Shown here piece by piece: positions 1 through 6,074 of a stretch of 8,044 nt of DNA. Position numbers and translations under genes: made by a program. The first letter of the stretch is position 1; the number at the start of each line of letters is the position of its first letter. The notes beneath the pieces are model-generated. The model did not search any database and was not told the origin of the DNA. It saw only the letters and a program-made list of their open reading frames with translations. Source of the stretch: Aequoribacter sp003520285 (GTDB lineage Bacteria > Pseudomonadota > Gammaproteobacteria > Pseudomonadales > Halieaceae); the NCBI GenBank assembly GCA_963966765.1, contig CAXAAR010000090.1, positions 1-8,044 of the forward strand, given 5' to 3'.

Positions 1-57
1 AACAAAAAACCCCCGCCGCTGGCGAGGGTTTGTCGTTTGGTAGGACCAGGCGGATGG
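1..57. repeat. 57-bp direct repeat, left copy (tRNA 3' end plus terminator)
   Basis: This segment matches 7852-7908 at 56 of 57 positions; the only difference is A at 9 versus G at 7860. It contains, read on the minus strand, the last part of a tRNA (T-loop, T-stem 3' strand, acceptor 3' strand, CCA) followed by an intrinsic terminator. The two copies diverge immediately after the GGATGG at 52-57. A repeat made of a tRNA 3' end plus downstream DNA is the usual form of attachment-site duplications left by tyrosine recombinases. The copy may extend left of the window. Whether it is an att site is inferred; the repeat itself is directly visible. Confidence 0.85.
4..29 (-). terminator. intrinsic terminator downstream of tRNA remnant
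   Basis: On the minus strand an eight-pair stem (28-21 with 17-10, one G-U pair, loop AGC at 20-18) is followed by six T residues (complement of A4-A9). It sits nine bases after the CCA end of the tRNA remnant, as expected for a tRNA transcript terminator. It could also stop leftward transcription from the gene at 525-965. Confidence 0.75.
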
Positions 58-173
58 TTTCAAGCGCGATTGCCTCTCGCGCTTTCACCCCTTCGGGGCG
101 CCGTCGCTTAGCTCCTGCGACCACATTCCTCCTGGGTCGGAATGTGTCGAACCGCCGACCTCTACCATGTCAA
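38..173 (-). pseudogene. tRNA-Val(GAC) remnant interrupted in the T-loop
   Basis: Reading the minus strand, an anticodon loop TTGACAT (173-167, anticodon GAC) is followed by stem GGTAG, variable loop AGGTC, T-stem GGCGG (156-152) and the start of the T-loop. About 96 bases of hairpin-rich DNA then intervene. The tRNA resumes with T-loop AT, T-stem CCGCC (53-49), acceptor TGGTCCT (48-42), discriminator A and CCA (40-38). Everything 5' of the anticodon loop is missing: there is no GGTAG partner on the plus strand after 173, and no D-arm or 5' acceptor AGGACCA anywhere nearby. It cannot fold as a normal tRNA and is best read as a relic. The valine assignment rests on the GAC anticodon and resemblance to gammaproteobacterial tRNA-Val. 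Confidence 0.7.
58..146. repeat. array of four consecutive hairpins inserted in the tRNA T-loop
   Basis: Four inverted repeats lie end to end. They are AAGCGCGA/TCGCGCTT (62-69 with 77-84), CCCC/GGGG (88-91 with 95-98), GTCGC/GCGAC (103-107 with 117-121) and CACATTCC/GGAATGTG (122-129 with 139-146). Apart from short linkers, nearly every base is in a stem or a small loop. The whole is enclosed by the T-stem complement GGCGG/CCGCC (49-53 with 152-156), so it would form a multi-branched structure as RNA or a cruciform as DNA. It resembles a mobile palindromic element rather than a random sequence. I do not recognise a named family. Confidence 0.75.
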
Positions 174-174
174 G

Positions 175-524
175 ACATTCGGGACTCTTAGAGCCACGTC
201 AAGACACCTTAGAAAATCGCATATTTGCTAGGATGCGTCACCTTTACGTCCATTATATAAGCGCTTAAATAGTATCGATATTAGATGCCTGCGTGATCGG
301 CATTCGCCGGAAAAATGCTGTGTAGGTGTCTCTGCTGGGACAGTGGCGATTCATTCACTGTTTTGGAACGCAGTTACACATACTTCTATGCGCACTGTTG
401 CAGCCCAGATACATCAGAGGGGTACGAGAGGGGAATGCCTCGTCCAAGCCCTTTGAAGTTATTTCCTATCGAAATTTCCTGTGCATTCCCCAATCATGGT
501 TTCTGCCCAAAATCTTTACGCCGC
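175..524. other. gene-poor stretch between tRNA remnant and NTF2-like gene
   Basis: I see no convincing gene on either strand. Plus-strand open frames from 315 and 326 are cysteine-rich, have no ribosome binding site and look like chance. Small palindromes TAAGCGCTTA (258-267) and TATCGATA (273-280) lie in an AT-rich patch. A near-copy of the anticodon-loop segment (CCACGTCAAGACA, 194-206, versus CCATGTCAAGACA, 165-177) lies beside the tRNA remnant. Leftward transcription from the gene at 965 would cross this stretch. Confidence 0.5.
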
Positions 525-965
525 TTAATCTCTGCCCGTTGTCAGATTACCGTCTATAAACGCGCCTTTTAACTTCCACGAACCACCTCGCATGATCAAT
601 AAGTAGACAACATCCGCGTTGGAAATCAGCACATCATCCTTGTTGTAACGCGAGAGATTGATAAGCACCATTGCGGATATGTCGTCTTGGTAAATCAATT
701 CATTTTTATGAAAGCGGGAGTAAGACCAGCCCGACGCCTTTAGCCCATCAAAATCTACCACGTCGCCATAATCGGAGTATACGGCAAGCTTACCACCCCT
801 TACGAAGACGATTGGGTTGCCCCATAGTGCATTAAGTGATGCCCTGTCTTCGTTGTTGAAAAACTCAATGAAATTTTCGACGACCCGCTGTGGCGATAAC
901 GCCTCATCTGCATAGAGAGGTGTTGCCATAAATATAAAAAGAAAAAGTAGTAATAGTTTTTTCAT
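525..965 (-). CDS. exported NTF2/SnoaL-like small protein
   Basis: This encodes a 146-residue protein of unknown function. Residues 1-19 form a clear Sec signal peptide: two lysines, a leucine/phenylalanine core and a cleavage site after LYA. The mature part fits an NTF2/SnoaL/DUF4440-type fold. A helix (about 26-47) with the typical pattern of acidic residues ending in NEDRASL is followed by strands, ending in a GGSWKLKGAFID strand typical of the last strands of this fold. The start at 965 is chosen over an upstream in-frame ATG at 983. GGAG lies eight bases before 965, and the shorter form begins directly with the signal peptide. The gene is divergent from the regulator at 1379. NTF2-like domains either bind small molecules or act as small enzymes; no catalytic residues can be assigned here. 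Family membership comes from sequence pattern only. Confidence 0.75.
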   Translation of the reverse strand: MKKLLLLFLFIFMATPLYADEALSPQRVVENFIEFFNNEDRASLNALWGNPIVFVRGGKLAVYSDYGDVVDFDGLKASGWSYSRFHKNELIYQDDISAMVLINLSRYNKDDVLISNADVVYLLIMRGGSWKLKGAFIDGNLTTGRD

Positions 966-1378
966 GATAAACGCTCCGTTCATCTACAAACCAAAAATTC
1001 CTTCTTGAAATATCTAAAGGATTCCCCATCTCAATGGTCAGCCTAGCAAAACTAAACTGCATTCCCCAACTTTCACCTCTTCGGCAACAAGATAAGTCCC
1101 ATCAAACACTCACGCCTCACTCGGCTTTTTGGATATCTTTTGGTCTTTATTGCAGTTAGGTATGTGCGGGGCGATTGAGTAGGTCGGGGGTTGCTACAAC
1201 ATACTGTAATCGTTAAAGAGAGCTCTACCGACCTGTCCTTTTGATGAGCCAGGATGCGGGGCAGAGCCTGACCTCCTTTTCGCTAACTTTTCTTCAACTC
1301 GATGAATAACGTATAGTAGTTAAAACGCTTAGTTAGTAACACATAAGAAAAAGGGTATCGAAAGAGGTATCCTCGGGG
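966..1378. promoter_or_regulatory. 413-bp divergent intergenic region
   Basis: This lies between the leftward NTF2-like gene and the rightward regulator, so it should hold both promoters. I cannot assign convincing -35/-10 pairs: TATAGT at 1312-1317 is a possible -10 for the regulator, but no well-spaced -35 accompanies it. A short inverted repeat GAGG-TAT-CCTC (1364-1374) overlaps the likely ribosome binding region of the regulator. No gene of credible length is present; a 21-codon frame at 1223 has no binding site. Confidence 0.4.
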
Positions 1379-2107
1379 GTGAGGAAAATGTGTCAAAAGC
1401 GAATCTTACCTCTCCAACGCGAGCGCGCTCGTGCGCTCATAAAAGAAACGGATTGGTTTAGGCAAGCGAGAGCGGAACTCTTAAACGATCTTATCAAGCT
1501 AGCGGAACTCTATTCCGTGCCGAAGGGAGAGCATCTTTTCCGATCTGGTGATCTTATGGGCAGTGTGATCCTGCCCTTCTCGGGTAAGGTCGAAATATTA
1601 GTTGATACGCCGACAGGTGACCAAGTGTTGTTTGCGTATGTGACATCCCGCGAGTGGCTGGGCGACCCAGTTGCGAGCAAAACAGCACGGCACTGGTTGA
1701 CCGCGCACTGTAAAGAGGACTTCACGGGCTTATTTTTTGACGCGAACGCCTTTGATGAGGTGCTTCGCTCTTACCCTGAAGTCTATAGGGATATTTTGAT
1801 TTGCGAGGTTGAGCGTAAGAAAAACATCTTCGATTTAATGTGCACTCGATTGCCACACAATACCGAGCAGCGCTTGGCTGCGCGAATCTTGCAGATTTTG
1901 GCTGCACGCAGCAAAATCAATGCCAATCACGTCATATTACCGGGTGATATTAATCAGGTGGAGTTAGCGCGCAGCGTTATGACCTGTCGACAAACGGTGA
2001 ATCGAATTTTATCAAAGTGGATTGAAAGGGGCATTATCACTCGTTCTGGGCGCAACTCGATCATTGATATCAATGCGTTAAAGGCGCGTATCGAGGTCGA
2101 GTCTTAG
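1379..2107 (+). CDS. Crp/Fnr-family transcriptional regulator
   Basis: This encodes a one-component regulator of about 242 residues, close to the family norm. Residues 45-135 form the cyclic-nucleotide-binding-type beta-barrel (a VPKGEHLFRSGD strand-turn near 47-58, GSVILPFSGKVEIL near 61-74, and a WLGDP turn near 93-97). A long dimerisation helix runs over about 130-155, and the C-terminal winged helix-turn-helix covers 192-221 with recognition helix TCRQTVNRILSKW. Aligned to Crp, the DNA-reading Arg180, Glu181 and Arg185 become Arg204, Gln205 and Arg209. The Arg-Ser pair that Crp uses to hold cAMP is not apparent (SKTARHW instead), and there is no N-terminal Fe-S cysteine cluster of the Fnr type. 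The ligand is therefore unknown. The start is uncertain: GTG at 1379, with GAGG eleven bases upstream, or ATG at 1388. It is the nearest regulator to the exported-protein cluster and probably controls it. Confidence 0.85.
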   Translation: MRKMCQKRILPLQRERARALIKETDWFRQARAELLNDLIKLAELYSVPKGEHLFRSGDLMGSVILPFSGKVEILVDTPTGDQVLFAYVTSREWLGDPVASKTARHWLTAHCKEDFTGLFFDANAFDEVLRSYPEVYRDILICEVERKKNIFDLMCTRLPHNTEQRLAARILQILAARSKINANHVILPGDINQVELARSVMTCRQTVNRILSKWIERGIITRSGRNSIIDINALKARIEVES

Positions 2108-2431
2108 TAGGTAATTTTAAAGAGTCTAAGGCGCATCACACCCTATCTGTCTAAATTTTCTCGGATACATTCCCACCTACTCAAAAGTTAGTGCTTCTTA
2201 GCATTTTCGAATTGTGACCATTTTTTTACATTATCCGAGGATGTCGCATTTGCGACACCCTCGGTTCGCTTGTTGTTGTTAAGATTTTCTAGTAGGCTCT
2301 GAATTCGGGTCCGCAGTTCGTGATTGGCATCACGTCTGATCTTGGTGCGTTACAAGAAGGCGGCAGGCCTCTCTTGAGTGTGCGTGATCGGCTATGAGGG
2401 GATTCGTAAACCAATAGCGGGAATAGATAAG
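2108..2431. promoter_or_regulatory. 324-bp gap upstream of the exported-protein cluster
   Basis: No gene is visible in this stretch. It contains the long palindrome at 2235-2264, described separately, and a T-rich segment just before it (2221-2227). No clear intrinsic terminator follows the regulator, so read-through into the cluster is possible. The cluster promoter should lie between the palindrome and 2432, but I could not fix -35 and -10 boxes with acceptable spacing. Confidence 0.45.
2235..2264. promoter_or_regulatory. candidate operator or hairpin with Crp-site geometry
   Basis: Outer arms CCGAGG/CCTCGG (2235-2240 with 2259-2264) and inner arms TGTCGCA/TGCGACA (2242-2248 with 2251-2257) make a 30-base, almost perfect inverted repeat with one mismatched pair between them. 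The inner 16 bases read TGTCG-N6-CGACA, the same 5-6-5 geometry as the Crp site TGTGA-N6-TCACA with two changed bases per arm. It lies downstream of the Crp/Fnr-type gene and 167 bases before the first cluster gene. It could also act as an RNA hairpin, but no T-run follows, so it is a poor terminator. The operator role is inferred. Confidence 0.5.
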
Positions 2432-3121
2432 ATGAAAATAAAAAGCATGCTTTTTGGGTGTTTGGTTTTAGTAGCTGGGCCAACTTATGCAGGTCATCAC
2501 GAGGAAAAGACGGCGGAGGCCCTGCCAATGGCGCTATGGTCGACTTATTCTATACCGGCAGGAGGATCGATTTCGGCAATTAAATCGAGTTTGGTCGAGT
2601 ACCTGAAAAGTGAGGAAGAGGCTGGCTTCGATAATTGCGTTATGTACCAGCACCAATTTGGATCGCAGAGAGGCTTGTATACCTCTTGCACTTTTAAGAA
2701 TCTGGATCACTTTGCCAAGATGGCCGACCAAGACGCACCGGCTTCTCCGGCTGATGACCTTCAGCTTTTCGGCGACCATACCGATCACATTGTCAACATG
2801 ACGTCGATGGGTATGAAAGCCTTGCCAAAGCACATTCTGTTTTCGACAACCACATTTTCGCCTTCAATGACCTACGCTGAAATGAGCGAGAGTGCAGACA
2901 CTTTTTATGGCGCCTATGAGGAAGCCTTTGGTGCCTGTAACCGCTACGACCATGGATGGGGGCCTGAGATGGCGTTTTACATTACGTGTGGTTTCGAGAG
3001 TTACGCGGAATTTAGCAAAGCGGTGGGCCGTTTAATGCCAATATTCGAGACTAAGCTGTACAACGCTAATCTGGGAATCCGAACCCATTCCGATGACTTG
3101 CTAATCAAAGTGATGGATTGA
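2432..3121 (+). CDS. exported tandem alpha-beta-barrel-like protein with four cysteines
   Basis: This is a 229-residue protein of unknown function and the first gene of a six-gene rightward run. Residues 1-20 are a Sec signal peptide, probably cut after TYA. The mature protein has two units, roughly 33-127 and 134-225. Each begins with a hydrophobic strand (MALWSTYS; HILFSTTTF), then a helix, then a C-x16-C segment ending in a strand (C69/C86 and C169/C186), then a second helix (LDHFAKMAD; YAEFSKAVGR). The two halves are offset by exactly 100 residues at the cysteines. This order resembles two ferredoxin-like (ABM/dimeric alpha-beta barrel) units fused in one chain. The start at 2432 is preferred over an in-frame ATG at 2378 because it opens directly on the signal peptide, although the ribosome binding site is weak. 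The fold is inferred and the substrate unknown. Confidence 0.75.
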   Translation: MKIKSMLFGCLVLVAGPTYAGHHEEKTAEALPMALWSTYSIPAGGSISAIKSSLVEYLKSEEEAGFDNCVMYQHQFGSQRGLYTSCTFKNLDHFAKMADQDAPASPADDLQLFGDHTDHIVNMTSMGMKALPKHILFSTTTFSPSMTYAEMSESADTFYGAYEEAFGACNRYDHGWGPEMAFYITCGFESYAEFSKAVGRLMPIFETKLYNANLGIRTHSDDLLIKVMD

Positions 3122-3168
3122 GTCTATAAGTTTTGCCGTTTTAATTTAACCTATAAAGGATGCGAGAA

Positions 3169-3657
3169 ATGAGCATAATTAAAATCATCGTAGCTTTTTG
3201 TTTTGTCTTGAGCTCAACGGTCTTCGCTAACGACCATAGTTCGGCCTCGGAAGCGGAAGTCCTCAAGGCGCTTAATGTTTACATGCATGCCCGAAACGAC
3301 CGGGACTTTGAAACCGTTGTCGCATTATCTAGTAAGAACGGTACGCTCGACACCAACTCAGACGGGAGCTTTCATAAACCATTAACCAAACCGTCGATTG
3401 AATTCTGGCAGAGGAGCGGTCCAGCTCAGATCCAGTACTTCTATCCCGAGGTGATTCAAATTGCCACTGATGTTGTGCATGTTCGCCTCTATGCGGAAGG
3501 GATGGTTGGCCCCGCCGGCCAAGAAAGCGATTACCGCACACGCGTGACCATGAACTGGGTAAACGAGGAAGGCAGCTGGGTGCTGAAATCTGCGCATTAT
3601 TCCCCAGCGGATTACGGCGGTGTTCACAAAACACAAGTTTCCGATTTTGATAATTAA
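3169..3657 (+). CDS. exported NTF2/SnoaL-like protein
   Basis: This is a 162-residue protein with a Sec signal peptide (1-20, cut after VFA). The mature part opens with a helix (about 27-56) bearing the NTF2/DUF4440 pattern EVLKALNVYMHARNDRDFE. Strands follow, including VVHVRLYAEGMV (about 102-113) and the paired RTRVTMNWVNEE and GSWVLKSAHYS strands (about 123-145) that close this kind of fold. The start at 3169 is chosen over ATG at 3160 because AAGG lies nine bases upstream of 3169 and would be too close to 3160. It lies 47 bases after the preceding gene and 63 before the next, consistent with one operon. NTF2-like domains bind or convert small molecules or serve as scaffolds; no active-site residues are assigned. 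It is distinct from the other NTF2-like gene at 525-965. Confidence 0.75.
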   Translation: MSIIKIIVAFCFVLSSTVFANDHSSASEAEVLKALNVYMHARNDRDFETVVALSSKNGTLDTNSDGSFHKPLTKPSIEFWQRSGPAQIQYFYPEVIQIATDVVHVRLYAEGMVGPAGQESDYRTRVTMNWVNEEGSWVLKSAHYSPADYGGVHKTQVSDFDN

Positions 3658-3720
3658 GCCGTCGATGTGAAAGCACAGCGACACCAAACTCTCGCAGTAA
3701 TGAATTCGTTGGAGAAAATT

Positions 3721-4452
3721 ATGAATATGAAAAACATGGGAGCACTGGGCGCCATCGTATGGTTCTTGGCGTTAGCGGGATGTAACGATGAAATGGCACC
3801 GCAATTAAACATGAATGCCGAAACAGTGAGGAAATGGGTCGAATCCAGTCAAGACAAAGCTCAGGCCATCGCGACAGTAGAAGCGCACATGGCAGACGAT
3901 GGCGTGATCTACCGCCCTCGCTACGTGGGGTTTGGATTTACTCACGATGGCTACGAAACAGGGGAAATGGTTGTTCAGACCATCGTACCGGACAGTCCGG
4001 CTTCGGCTGTGCTGCAAGTAGGTGATAAATTTATCTCGGTGCGAGGCGTTGAAGTTGGGTCAGATACTATGGATCGTCTCGATTTCCGAGGCAAAGCGGG
4101 TGAGGCTGTCGAAGCTGTTATCGTCCGTGAGGGCGAGAGCATGGAAATCTCCGTGGTTCGAGGCACCATCGCTTCCACCATAACAAAGGCAGACATGTTG
4201 GAATGGATGCGTGAGCAAAATGCTGAAGACTGGGCTGACGAGAACTATACGGTTCACGAGGTCGTCGGCTCTGGCGATGTCATATACGCGTGGACGCAAG
4301 CGGTGAATACCGACGAAACCAGTGGCGCCTCCGTGGACGTTCATACGGTTTCGCGGTTTCAGTTCAATGCCGATGGGCAAGTTGTTGCTCTGGCCAACAT
4401 AAATGAGAGTCGATTTGCGCTAGAGCAAATGGGTTACACCATTACGCGCTGA
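3721..4452 (+). CDS. lipoprotein with a PDZ domain set in a SnoaL-like fold
   Basis: This is a 243-residue envelope lipoprotein. The signal is type II: a short N-terminus, hydrophobic core and lipobox LAGC with Cys21 as the expected lipid-bearing residue, followed by N-D. The Asp at +2 suggests inner-membrane retention by the E. coli rule. Residues about 66-150 form a PDZ domain: carboxylate-binding loop YVGFGF (68-73), then VVQTIVPDSPA and GDKFISVRGVEV, the classic PDZ motif order. Residues about 151-240 resemble the second half of a SnoaL/NTF2 fold (YTVHEVVGSGDVIYAW, then RFQFNADGQVVAL, then ALEQMG). A helix and strand at about 31-66 look like its first half. The start at 3721 has GGAG six bases upstream; longer in-frame starts at 3667 and 3700 would bury the lipoprotein signal. 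PDZ domains bind C-terminal peptides, so this may tether a partner to the membrane. Confidence 0.75.
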   Translation: MNMKNMGALGAIVWFLALAGCNDEMAPQLNMNAETVRKWVESSQDKAQAIATVEAHMADDGVIYRPRYVGFGFTHDGYETGEMVVQTIVPDSPASAVLQVGDKFISVRGVEVGSDTMDRLDFRGKAGEAVEAVIVREGESMEISVVRGTIASTITKADMLEWMREQNAEDWADENYTVHEVVGSGDVIYAWTQAVNTDETSGASVDVHTVSRFQFNADGQVVALANINESRFALEQMGYTITR

Positions 4453-4483
4453 AATCAATCCTAAAAGACGACGGGAAAACTTT

Positions 4484-5197
4484 ATGAGATCTTTTCTATT
4501 AATAGCAGCACTGATGTTGACAAATGGAGTGGTAGCTGACGATCACGCTGGAATGACACCAGGTGACGGCGCTTTCACCACGATCATGCTTCAGACGAGT
4601 GATCTGGATCGATACATCAGCTCGTTGAAATCAAATCTGCAGGTACAGGAGCGCACAGGCGCTATGGTGGCGGGGTTTTGCGTGACAAAAACCGGACACG
4701 ATTACCGTGGGCAAATGATGGTTTGGAATGGGTTTGCTTCGGTCGCGGATGCACTGGACGCAAGTATGAAGTACGACGCGATGGCGGCCCCTGAACCTGG
4801 GTTCGCTGCCCTTCGCTCAATCCAATATTCGGCTACGTGGAAGCCGCTTAAGCCATTTAAGTTGGACCCCGGGTACGAGCGCGCAATGCGTGTTGTTGTT
4901 CCTGCAGACAAGGTAATGAGTTTTGTGAAAGAAATGACCGTGCTGGAGGCAGCCGTTCAGTCCGCGGGACACGACATGAATATTGGCGTTTTTCAAGCGC
5001 TGGGTGGTGGCGCAATTGAAGCCAATAACCTTTTTGTCCGCACCGTGGCTCGTGATGCAGCCTCTTTCGGGCGGGTGGTCGACGATTACTTTGCGGGCAA
5101 TTCGTACAACGGCGGTTGGGACCGAGGCATGGCGATGGTGAGTGAAGTCGTTAATGATCAGTTCGAGCAATGTGAACAAATTTATACGGCGAAGTAA
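4484..5197 (+). CDS. exported tandem alpha-beta-barrel-like protein (paralogue)
   Basis: This is a 237-residue protein with a Sec signal peptide (1-18, cut near VVA). The mature protein again has two units, about 31-120 and 131-236. Each begins with a strand (FTTIMLQTSD; ERAMRVVVPA), continues with a helix, then strand-turn-strand, then a second helix. The segment GAMVAGFC (59-66) closely matches GAMAMGLC in the protein encoded at 6075-6761. Both proteins also carry one cysteine in the first unit and one near the C-terminus (C66 and C230 here). This marks the two as nearest relatives. A GGGA lies nine bases before the start. It follows the lipoprotein gene by 31 bases and precedes the next gene by 27, so co-transcription is likely. 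No enzyme motif is recognised. Confidence 0.75.
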   Translation: MRSFLLIAALMLTNGVVADDHAGMTPGDGAFTTIMLQTSDLDRYISSLKSNLQVQERTGAMVAGFCVTKTGHDYRGQMMVWNGFASVADALDASMKYDAMAAPEPGFAALRSIQYSATWKPLKPFKLDPGYERAMRVVVPADKVMSFVKEMTVLEAAVQSAGHDMNIGVFQALGGGAIEANNLFVRTVARDAASFGRVVDDYFAGNSYNGGWDRGMAMVSEVVNDQFEQCEQIYTAK

Positions 5198-5224
5198 AAA
5201 ATTATAACGAAAGGAGTACGGGCT

Positions 5225-5929
5225 ATGAAAATGAGTTTACGAAAAGTACTAATAGGCATCTGTGCGAGCGTGATCGGATTCGGCCAGTTGGCGATGGCTG
5301 AGAAGTTGGAGGTATTTACTTGGGAGCCCATGCCGGGTAAGAGCCCACAATTGATTCAGGGAATGATGGCTGCGGCTAAAATCCACAATGCATCGGGTGC
5401 TACCGTGGGTATCTATCAGCACGATGTGGGTTCAACCCAGCTCTTTGACTATGTGCTGCGCTGGGATAACGACGCAGCGTGGGCGAAGACAAAAGCATCG
5501 AATAACTCCGAAGAGTGGCAGGCATTTTGGGCGCAAGCCAGTGAGAATCCCTCGGGCAAGCTGATACGTTCGCTCGAAGGCTACAATATGGATACTAGTG
5601 TCAAGGCGCAAGATATGGCGTCACATGGACCCTATCGCGTATTTATTTGGCGCCCTGTTCCGGGAAATACAGCCACGTTACTGAATAACTTCGCGAGAGC
5701 CAAAGTAATCCACGAAAGTTTGGGTGCCCGCATCGATATGTATCGCGAAGGCGTGGGTGGCACGGGCAACTACCACTATCTGATGACTTGGGATTCGTGG
5801 GAAGCCATGGCTAAATTTTCTGAGGACGTTACTAAGAACGCCGAATTCCAAAAAATGATGGCCGAAAGTGAAGGAACGGCAGTATTGGTTCAGTCGTTCC
5901 AGGGCGTGCCTGTGATGAGTTTACCCTAG
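5225..5929 (+). CDS. exported protein with obvious internal duplication of an alpha-beta-barrel-like unit
   Basis: This is a 234-residue protein with a Sec signal peptide (1-25, cut after AMA). Its two halves are plainly homologous. Residues about 28-119 and 137-227 both read VF-x-W-x-P-x-PG, then AK-x-IH-x-S-x-GA, then Y-x3-VG-x-T, then a WD turn, and end in S-x2-G. This is the clearest demonstration in the cluster that these proteins are two fused copies of one unit, as in single-chain dimeric alpha-beta barrels. Unlike its neighbours, the mature protein has no cysteine; His54 and His163 sit at equivalent positions in the two repeats. An excellent AAAGGAG lies eight bases before the start. 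The function is unknown. Fold assignment is by pattern, but the duplication is directly visible. Confidence 0.8.
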   Translation: MKMSLRKVLIGICASVIGFGQLAMAEKLEVFTWEPMPGKSPQLIQGMMAAAKIHNASGATVGIYQHDVGSTQLFDYVLRWDNDAAWAKTKASNNSEEWQAFWAQASENPSGKLIRSLEGYNMDTSVKAQDMASHGPYRVFIWRPVPGNTATLLNNFARAKVIHESLGARIDMYREGVGGTGNYHYLMTWDSWEAMAKFSEDVTKNAEFQKMMAESEGTAVLVQSFQGVPVMSLP

Positions 5930-6074
5930 ACTGAGCGCACACTAGTTCGAGTTTGAAGTAATGTTCTCTTTGATGTGGAGAGTGCTTCGGGCCTGGAGGA
6001 ATCAATCGATTGCGTTCCAATACCGATCGCGAGCGCGAGCGACTTGTCTTGTAAATCTAAAAGGGAGTGAGATT
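5930..6074. promoter_or_regulatory. 145-bp gap before the last cluster gene
   Basis: This is the longest gap inside the cluster. It contains a perfect palindrome CAATCGATTG (6003-6012) and a CG-rich tract with a direct hexamer repeat CGCGAG (6027-6038). It may hold an internal promoter or a processing hairpin for the last gene. No -35/-10 pair is convincing. Confidence 0.35.

Noticed and set aside
315..572. Plus-strand open frame of 85 codons, overlapping another of 77 codons from 326
   Set aside because: Cysteine- and proline-rich composition, no ribosome binding site, overlaps the 3' end of the convincing gene at 525-965, and resembles no family.
482..1069. Direct 12-mer TGCATTCCCCAA on both sides of the 525-965 gene (482-493 and 1058-1069)
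   Set aside because: About one or two shared 12-mers are expected by chance in a window of this size, and nothing else indicates an insertion.
2213..2230. TGTGA followed by TTACA as a classical Crp site
   Set aside because: The half-sites are separated by eight bases instead of six, and the right arm falls in a T-run; the palindrome at 2242-2257 has the correct geometry.
290..2392. TGCGTGATCGGC repeated at 290-301 and 2381-2392
   Set aside because: Same chance expectation as the other 12-mer, with no shared flanking sequence or symmetry.
5961..6074. N-terminal extension of the last cluster gene from ATG 5961
   Set aside because: It would put 38 arginine-rich residues ahead of a complete signal peptide; the ATG at 6075 has a proper ribosome binding site.
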